A stretch of 64,000 nt of DNA, from positions 4,247,001 through 4,311,000 of the forward strand of contig CATNEN010000002.1 in the NCBI GenBank assembly GCA_950097015.1, given 5' to 3'. Origin of the DNA: Macrostomum hystrix (lineage: Eukaryota; Platyhelminthes; Macrostomidae). The notes beneath the pieces are model-generated. The model did no database searches. It saw nothing but the letters and a program-made list of their open reading frames with translations, and was not told where the DNA came from. The translations under genes and the position numbers were made by a program. This document shows positions 57,407-64,000 of the stretch, piece after piece (the stretch's first letter is position 1; each line of letters opens with the position of its first letter).

Positions 57407-60400
57407 GTGAGAAAAGCTGTGATGTAATCTATTTATAAATTCGCACTGACTGTCTCGCCAGTGGGGTTGACATAGCTATGTACATTTGACACAGTGAAAT
57501 TCTTATCAGTGTACTCACTTTTAACGAAACTGGCCCTGATGCAATCATTAAAATTGGCAGCGAAATGCACGTTGACAAAACTGGCTCTGATGTAATGCAT
57601 TAAAAATGCTATCTAAAACAGTTTTTCGAATATTTAATCCCCTTGGCAATGGAATTAAGCTTAATAAAATTACGTGTATATGTGTCCCCATATTTGGCAT
57701 CTTTTGGTGAAGAAATGGTGAAAATCGGTTGAGCCGTTCGGGAGAAAATCAATTACAACCAAGTAACCAACCATTTCATTTTTAGTATATAAGACTAGCA
57801 AGTTTTGCCCCCCTTCGGGGAGCAGAAATACTTTTAATTCGTCTAGTATATACTTTTTAGCAGCTGTATTTACAGCTTTTTAAAGCTACAATGAACCCCC
57901 AGTTGACAATGATCCCCCCGTTGATGATGATCTCCTAGTTGATAATGATCCCCCAGTTGACAATGATCCCCCAGTTGACAATGATCCCCCAGTTGACAAT
58001 GATCCCCCAGTTGACAATGATCCCCCAGTTGACAATGATCCCACGGTTGACAATGATCCCCCAGTTGACAATGTTCCCCCAGTTGACAATGATCCCCCAG
58101 TTGATGATGATCACCCAGTTGACAATAATTCCCCAGTTTACAATGATCCCCCAGTTGATGATGATCCCCCAGTTGACAATGATCCCCCAGTTGACAATGA
58201 TCCCACAGTTGACAATGATCCCCAGTTGACAATGATCCCCCAGTTGATGATGATCCCCCAGTTGACAATGATTCCCCAGTTAGCAATGATCTCGCAGTCG
58301 ACAATGATTCCCCAGTTGACAATGATCCCCCAGTTGATGATGACTCCCCATTGATGATGACAACAAGTTGACAATGTTCCCCCAGTTGACAATGATCCCC
58401 AGTTGACAATGATCCCCCAGTTTACAATGATCCCACAGTTGACAATGATCCCCCAGTTGACAATGATCCCCCAGTTGATGATGACTCCCCATTGATGATG
58501 ACAACAAGTTGACAATGTTCCCCCAGTTGACAATGATCCCCAGTTGACAATGATCCCCCAGTTTACAATGATCCCACAGTTGACAATGATCCCCCAGTTG
58601 ACAATGATCCCACAGTTGACAATGATCCCCCAGCTGACAATGATAACCAGTTGACAATGATCCCACAGTCGACAATGATCCCCCAGTTGACAATGATACC
58701 CCAGTTGATGATGATCCCCCAGTTGACAATGATCCCCCAGTTGACAATGATCCCCCAGTTTACAATGATTCCCCAGTTGACAATGATCCCCCAATTGATG
58801 ATGATCACCCAGTTGACAATGATCCCCCAGTTGATGATGACTCCCCATTGATGAAGATCCCCAGTTGACAATGATCCCCAGTTGATGATGATCCCCCCAG
58901 TTGACAATGATCCCCCAGTTGACAATGATCGCCCAGTTGACAATGATACCCCAGTTGATGATGATCCCCCAGTTGACAATGATCCCCCAGTTGACAATGA
59001 TTCCCCAGTCGACAATGATTCCCCAGCTGACAATGATCCCCAGTTGATGATGATCCCCCAGTTGACAATGATCTTCCAGTTGACAATGATCGCCCAGTTG
59101 ACAATGATCCCCAGTCAATAAATGTTCCCCCAGTTGACAATGATCCCCCAGTAAATGATGATCACCCAGTTGATGATGATTACCCAGTTGACAATGATCC
59201 CCCAGTTGACAATGATCCACAAGTTGACAATGTTCCCCCGGTTGACAATGAACCCCCATTTGATGATGATCCCCCAGTTTACAATAATCCCACAGTTGAC
59301 AATGATCCCCCAGTTGACGATTATCCCGCAGTCTACCATGATCCCCTATTTTATGAAGACTCCCCAGTTGACAATGTTCCCCAGTTTAATTTTTTATTAG
59401 CTGCTATTGTAGAAAATTGAGAAGAACAACATTAGTTGAATATCAGACAAAATTATTTTCATACAAATGTATATCATTATGACGTTATATGAGAATTCAT
59501 CAATGGCAAAAAAAATTGCTATGATTCACACCCTGGTTTTCCTATGATTCAAACTCTGGTTTAGCAATGATTCAAACTCTGGTTTAGCAATGATTCAAAC
59601 TCTGTTTTAGCCACGATTGAAATTCCGGTTTAGCCATGATTCAAAATCTGGTTTAGCCATGATTCAATCTCTGATTTTGCCATGATTCAAACTCTGGGTA
59701 AGCCATGATTCAAACGCTGGTTTAGCCATGATTCAAACTCTGGTTGGCCATGATTCAGACTCTGGTTTAGCCATGATTCAAACTCTGGTTTAGCCATGAT
59801 TCAAACTCTGGTTTAGCCATGATTCAGACTCTGGTTTAGCCATGATTCAAACTCTGGTTTAGCAATGATTCAAACTCTGGTTTAGCCATGATTCAGACTC
59901 TGGTTTAACCATGATTCAAACTCTGGTTAGCCATGATTCAAACTCTGGTTTGCCATGATTCAAACTCTGGTTAGCCATGATTCAGACGCTGTTTTTGCCA
60001 TGATTCAAACTCTGGTTTAGCCATGATTCAAACTCTGGTTAGCCATGATTCAGACGCTGTTTTTGCCATGATTCAAACTCTGGTTTAGCCATGATTCAAA
60101 CTCTGGTTTAGCCATGATTCAAACGCTGGGTTAGCCATGATTCAAACTCTGATTTAGCCATGATTCAAACTCTGGTTTAGCCATGATTCAAACTCTGGTT
60201 AGCCATGATTCAAACTCTGGTTTAGCCATGATTCAAACTCTGGTTTAGCCATGATTCAGACTCCGGTTGACTATGATTCAAACTCTGGTTTAACCATGAT
60301 TCAAACTCTGGTTTAGCCATGATTCAGACTCTGGTGTAGCTATGATTCAAACTCTGGTTTAGCCATGATTCAGACTCTGGTTTAGCCATGATTCAGACTC

Positions 60401-63400
60401 TGGTTTAGCCATGATTCAGACTCTGGTTTAGCCATGATTCAAACTCTGGTTTAGCTATGATTCAAACTCTGGTTTTGCCATGATTCAGACGCTTGTTTAG
60501 CTATGATTCAAACTCTGGTTTAGCCATGATTCAGACTCTGGTGTAGCCATGATTCAGACTCTGGTTTAGCTATGAGCCATGATTCAGACTCTGGTGTAGC
60601 CATGATTCAGACTCTGGTTTAGCCATGATTCAGACTCTGGTTTAGCCATGATTCAGACTCTGGTTTAGCCATGATTCAGACTCTGGTTTAGCTATGATTC
60701 AGACTCTGGTTTAGCCATGATTCAGACTCTGGTTTAGCCATGATTCAGACTCTAGTTTAGCCATGCTGATGATGATGGTTTAGCCATGATTTAGTCTCTG
60801 GTTTAGCCATGATTCAAACTCTAGTTTAGCCATGCTGATGATGATGGTTTAGCCATGATTTAGTCTCTGGTTTAGCCATGATTCAAACTCTGGTTTAGCC
60901 ATGATCCAGACTCTGGTTTAGCCTTGATTCAGACTCTGGTTTAGCCATGATTCAGACTCTAGTTTAGCCATGCTGATGATGATGGTTTAGCCATGATTTA
61001 GTCTCTGGTTTAGCCATGATTCAAACTCTAGTTTAGCCATGCTGATGATGATGGTTTAGCCATGATTTAGTCTCTGGTTTAGCCATGATTCAAACTCTGG
61101 TTTAGCCATGATCCAGACTCTGGTTTAGCCTTGATTCAGACTCTGGTTTAGCCATGATTCAGACTCTGGTTTAGCCATGATTCAGACTCTGGTTTAGCCA
61201 TGATTCAGACTCTGGTTTAGCCACGATTCAGACTCTGGTTTAGCCATGATTCAGACTCTGGTTTAGCCATGATTCAGACTCTGGTTTAGCCATGATTCAG
61301 ACTATGGTTTAGCCATGATTCAGACGCTGGTTTAGCCATGATTCAGACGCTGGTTTAGCCATGATTCAGACTCTATTGTTGCAATGATTCAAACTCAGAT
61401 TTGCTATGATTTATGATATTTTATTTACGAAATGAAAAAAATAAATCAAAATAATCTTCAATCACTACTGGCTGAAAATTAGTCTAAATGATTTGACGCA
61501 GTGCAAAATCGAACCCTAGCCATGCCTAACTTATTCCTAGTGCCTACACATCGGCTATTCCGACTGTTGGTTAGTGGGTGCAGAAATCAGCCTTATAAAA
61601 TGAATTCTCAAAGTTCTGGCTTTGTACAATGAAGTAAGAAAATAGAGTACACTCAGTCTCGCGGTTGGTTGTGTACATTTATTTCCAATTTGTCTCCAGA
61701 GTGCAGGCTTCAAATTCAATCAGCTTGGGGTTGTTGCGCAATTTGACGATGCAATTTCAATTCAGTGGCAGTGAGTGAAATTCTCAATAGGCCAAGATGG
61801 TTTGACCTTTGAAAAAATCATGTTTTTCGAATATTTAATCCCCTTGGCAATGGAATTAAGCTTAATAAAAATACGTGTATAATTGTCCCCATATTTGGCA
61901 TCTTTTGGTGAAGAAATGGTGAAAATCGGTTGAGCCGTTCGGGAGAAAATCAATTACAAGCAAGCAAGCAAGATTTTCATTTTTAGTATATTAGACTAGC
62001 TGCCTTCGCTACCCTCTGGGTAGCCTCCCTGTGAGTTCTTATCAGTTCGTTATCAAAACTGGCTCTGATGCAATCATTAAAATTGGCACTGGAGCCTCAC
62101 TGTGCACAAGCTGAAAACAAGAATGCATTAGAAAAGCCTATTTAAAACTGTTTTTCGAATATTTAATCCCCTTGGCAATGGAATTAAGCTTAATAAAAAT
62201 ACGTGTACCGATTCCGGCCCATTTGTGATCTTTTGGCGAAGGAATTGCGAAAATCGGTTGAGCCGTTCGGGAGCTAGTCGATTGCAAGCAAGCAAGCAAG
62301 CAAGATTTTCATTTTTAGTATATTAGACTAGCTGCCTTCGCTACCCTCTGGGTAGCCTCACTGGAGTTCTTATCAGTGCGTTATCAAAACTGGCTCCGAT
62401 GCAATCATTAAAATTGGCACTGGAGCCTCACTGCGCACAAGCTGAAAACAAGAATGCATTAGAAAAGCCTATTTAAAACAGTTTTTCGAATATTTAATCC
62501 CCTTGGCAATGAAATTAAGCTTAATAAAAATACGTGTACCGATTCCGGCCCATTTGTGATCTTTTGGCGAAGGAATTGCGAAAATCGGTTGAGCCGTTCG
62601 GGAGCTAGTCGATTGCAAACAAGCAAGATTTTCATTTTTAGTATATTAGACTAGCTGCCTTCGCTACCCTCTGGGTAGCCTCCCTTGAGTTCTTATCAGT
62701 GCCTTATCAAAATTGGCTCTGATGCAATCATTAAAATTGGCACTGGAGCCTCACTGTGCACAAGCTGAAAACAAGAATGCATTAGAAAAGCCTATTTAAA
62801 ACTGTTTTTCGAATATTTAATCCCCTTGGCAATGAAATTAAGCTTAATAAAATTACGTGTACCGATTCCGGCCCAATTGTGATCTTTTGGCGAAGGAATT
62901 GTGAAAATCGGTTGAGCCGTTCGGGAGCTAGTCGATTGCAAACATACAAACATACAAACATACAAACAAGATTTTCATTTTTAGTATATTAGAAGAAGAA
63001 ACTGAGGTTTGTAAGAAATCCTGGAAAGGTAACTGACTCAAACTGACACCCAAAACAGAGAGCCAAGCTCAAACCTCATCTGTCGTGACGCCGGTTCAGT
63101 TGGGCCGTATTTTGCCTGCGGAATGTACACCCGCCTGGTGTCAGCCAGTTGAATCTCGCCGGCTCCCGGTTGAACCACACCCGCCTTGATCCACATCCGG
63201 CCCGCTGCGGCGCCGCCGCTCCTTCCGCCAGGCCGATTGTCGACTGAGAAGCTGTCCACCATCTGCTGGTAGATGAGCCGCTCCTCTGGCGCGGCGCCTG
63301 GCAAATCCGCTGCGAGGCTGCCGCCACCGCCGCTGCCGCTGTTGCCAGAGTCTGAAGCGCCGCGTTTCGCTAGACGCGATGGCGGACCTTCAGCCGGCGA

Positions 63401-63421
63401 AGCAAAATGTCGCTTGCGCAT
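49414..63421 (-). CDS. U2SURP: U2 snRNP-associated SURP protein (SR140)
   Basis: Spliceosomal RNA-binding protein of the U2 snRNP. Six exons, minus strand, transcript order: 63421-63075, 54453-54087, 53530-53140, 52584-51973, 51296-51073, 49929-49414. All are GT-AG, phases close, 818 residues. Features: N-terminal RLIYQQMVDSF and AGVVQ, matching the human IYEEF and GGVVN region; TNLELFKEELK; RRM with NLFLGN (RNP2) and RNCGFVAYM (RNP1), plus GRFGPLASVKIMWPRTE, nearly identical to human; SURP module (MVEHVVREGP, NPRFRFL, HVYYRWRLYSIL, GGSWWRPPPIN); CID-like domain (LTPKRQSIAEAMVWCLEHAE, ALFLASDLLHNSAVK); DLDGQPL/DVDGQPL repeats and SKWATVP. It stops at GYDSDGNSSESD, whereas human continues for about 200 more residues with cwf21 and RS regions. 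Intron 1 is about 8.6 kb; every intron except the last stretch near exons is minisatellite. Confidence 0.93.
49985..51000. repeat. 28-bp minisatellite made of hairpins
   Basis: About 36 copies of a 28-bp unit (CTGTCTGAGATTCAAAATCT, then CACCTCTA). Each unit contains GAGATT CAA AATCTC, a perfect 6-bp stem with a 3-base loop. Variants such as AAAGATTCAAAATCTC weaken the stem in a minority of copies. It fills U2SURP intron 5. Confidence 0.97.
51412..51937. repeat. 21-bp minisatellite
   Basis: About 25 copies of GAATCAGGAATGAGACCTGA plus A, with a GAATATTGT variant recurring every third copy in the left part (63-bp higher-order repeat). It ends within 40 bases of a U2SURP exon (51973) and is in intron 4. 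The MRPEESG frame is a by-product of the 21-bp period. Confidence 0.97.
52660..53100. repeat. 24-bp minisatellite
   Basis: About 18 imperfect copies of GAATCGAAGCTAGAACCCTA plus CCTA in U2SURP intron 3. Confidence 0.93.
53588..53640 (-). mobile_element. tRNA-like fragment, possible third SINE family
   Basis: On the minus strand GGTCAAGAGTTCGATTCTTA has a good B box and a T-arm-like shape, preceded by an anticodon-arm-like CTCCTTACTAGGAGG. Only the tRNA 3' half is present and no body is seen. It is in U2SURP intron 2. Confidence 0.4.
53645..54000. repeat. 21-bp minisatellite
   Basis: About 16 copies of AACTATGACCCAATCAAACT plus A, with interspersed ATGACGGAAAC variants, in U2SURP intron 2. 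Confidence 0.94.
54880..55690. repeat. 25-27 bp minisatellite with C-runs and CAG triplets
   Basis: About 31 copies of AGCAGCAGAGCAGTAATTCC followed by a C-run of varying length (total run mostly 5-10 C). The C-run length is the main variable. On the sense strand of the U2SURP pre-mRNA this reads as long G-runs. Intron 1. Confidence 0.97.
55715..57240. repeat. 21-bp minisatellite, about 1.5 kb
   Basis: About 72 copies of ACACATTTAGAATACTGGTA plus A with many variants (AAAAC, CTTTTAG, ACTGTTAA). Larger blocks recur (for example around 56330-56600 and 56840-57060). NVFTSIL-type frames on the minus strand follow from the 21-bp period. U2SURP intron 1. Confidence 0.97.
57366..57404. repeat. (CA)n microsatellite
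   Basis: About 19 CA dinucleotides in U2SURP intron 1. Confidence 0.95.
57440..57800 (+). mobile_element. RTE-like non-LTR 3' unit, solo copy
   Basis: Contains GCAATCATTAAAATTGGCAG, TTCGAATATTTAATCCCCTT, GAAAATCGGTTGAGCCGTTC and ends TTCATTTTTAGTATATAAGA. The motif ATCGGTTGAGCCGTT plus a TTTTTAGTATAT end is typical, as I recall, of RTE-clade 3' ends and their SINE derivatives. It is followed by a GCCCCCCTTCGGGGAGC hairpin. Four more copies lie at 61.8-63.0 kb. Confidence 0.65.
57890..59395. repeat. 18-bp minisatellite, about 1.5 kb
   Basis: About 83 copies of GATCCCCCAGTTGACAAT, with GATGATGATC variants and block duplications (for example the run near 58330-58420 recurs near 58480-58570). 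U2SURP intron 1. Confidence 0.97.
59520..61425. repeat. 23-bp minisatellite, about 1.9 kb
   Basis: About 80 copies of TGATTCAAACTCTGGTTTAG plus CCA. A block with CATGCTGATGATGATGGTTT occurs four times (near 60760, 60830, 60970, 61040). The 23-bp unit is not a multiple of three, so no long frame appears here. U2SURP intron 1. Confidence 0.98.
61826..62998 (+). mobile_element. Tandem array of four RTE-like 3' units
   Basis: Copies marked by TTTTTCGAATATTTAATCCC at about 61827, 62151, 62484 and 62805, a spacing of about 323-333 bp. Each ends TTCATTTTTAGTATATTAGA. The first three run directly into CTAGCTGCCTTCGCTACCCT, which begins the next unit with a GCTACCCTCTGGGTAGC hairpin. The first copy lacks the 5' part. 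A CAAG or CATACAAA microrepeat before the tail varies between copies. U2SURP intron 1. Confidence 0.7.
63075..63421 (-). CDS. U2SURP: U2SURP exon 1
   Basis: Starts MRKRHFASPAEGPPSRLAKR. The donor CAGATGAG/GTTTGAG leaves phase 2 (AG), and exon 2 begins with A, giving Arg (RQMR then SNSPPSQPSD). A later stop in the unspliced frame at 63038 is therefore intronic. Identification of this exon, 8.6 kb from the rest, rests on the IYQQ...AGVVQ...VYIP similarity and on the exact phase match. Confidence 0.82.
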
Positions 63422-63429
63422 TGCCAGTT

Positions 63430-63690
63430 AGAGCTTTCTTTTTCAAAAATAACTTTTGCTGCAGGAACCGATACGTTTCGAAAAATGCATTTTGCTAGTC
63501 TAAAGATATAACAAATGTTCTGTTTTTTTTATTTAAAGGACATCGTTTAGTACTTTGTCTTAATAATTCAAGGCTTCTACGAAAACGCAAGAGATAATTT
63601 GAAAACTAAGGCCGAGGGGTAAATTAGAACACTTCAGGATAATTTACTGTGGGGATGATTCTAGAACTTTCTGGATAATTAGAAAACTGG
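63430..63690. other. U2SURP 5' flank
   Basis: AT-rich, upstream of the U2SURP start codon; presumably 5' UTR and promoter. No specific element can be called. Confidence 0.4.
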
Positions 63691-64000
63691 ATGATAATAA
63701 GAAAACTATGGCGATGGTAACAAATCTAGGGTGATAATTAGAAAACTGAGGGGATAATTAGAAAACTGAGGGGATAATTAGAAAACTGAGGGGAAAACTG
63801 AAAACTGAGGGGATAATTAGAAAACTGAGGGGATAATTGAAAATTGAGGGGATAATTGAAAACTGAGGGGATAATTAGAAAACTGAGGGGATAATTAGAA
63901 AACTGAGGGGATAATCGAAAACTGAGGGGATAATTAGAAAACGGAGGGGATAACTAGAAAACTGAGGGGATAATCAGAAAACGGAGGGGATGACTAGAAA
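63690..64000. repeat. 20-bp minisatellite, running off the window end
   Basis: About 14 copies of GAGGGGATAATTAGAAAACT, with shortened GATAATTGAAAACT variants. It begins about 270 bases upstream of the U2SURP start codon and continues past 64000. Confidence 0.95.

Noticed and set aside
57870..59400. Frames with GDHCQL and IPQLTM repeats
   Set aside because: 18-bp minisatellite in U2SURP intron 1.

Overview
Eukaryotic, intron-rich genomic DNA, almost certainly from an invertebrate animal. The evidence is GT-AG introns, animal-specific genes (membrane adenylyl cyclase, a collagen XV/XVIII-type multiplexin, acid ceramidase, ceramide synthase, U2SURP/SR140), tRNA-derived SINEs, and an extraordinary load of minisatellites. 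The species cannot be fixed from sequence alone; a spiralian such as a flatworm, annelid, mollusc or relative is plausible but is a guess.

Layout. 1-11.1 kb (+): the 3' two thirds of a class III transmembrane adenylyl cyclase (AC5/6-like), 12 exons reconstructed, 5' end outside the window. 11.9-12.3 kb (-): a possible terminal exon of a basic, Gln-rich protein I do not recognise. 12.4-17.4 kb: intergenic, dominated by three minisatellite arrays. 17.8-19.0 kb (-): an intronless ceramide synthase. 22.35-23.65 kb: a 1294-bp P-superfamily DNA transposon with 32-bp perfect terminal inverted repeats, an 8-bp target duplication, 17-bp subterminal inverted repeats and a frameshifted THAP-domain gene. 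It lies inside what looks like an older P-like transposon remnant. 25.9-40.9 kb (-): a complete 16-exon multiplexin (predicted 1220 aa): signal peptide, TSPN domain, Thr-rich mucin-like exon, very little collagen helix, trimerisation domain and endostatin. 46.4-48.3 kb (-): two-exon acid ceramidase. 49.4-63.4 kb (-): six-exon U2SURP/SR140 (predicted 818 aa) whose first intron is about 8.6 kb, mostly tandem repeats.

The exon phases of all multi-exon models close exactly (adenylyl cyclase 2640 coding bases in the window, multiplexin 3663, acid ceramidase 1269, U2SURP 2457, all multiples of 3), which supports them strongly. Almost every intron longer than about 500 bases carries its own private minisatellite with a 12-44 bp unit. 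Many long open frames in the window are artefacts of these arrays, because many units are multiples of 3. Two SINE families and a tandem array of RTE-like 3' units make up most of the other recognisable repeats. The genes do not form one pathway, except that ceramide synthase (makes ceramide) and acid ceramidase (degrades it) sit about 27 kb apart.
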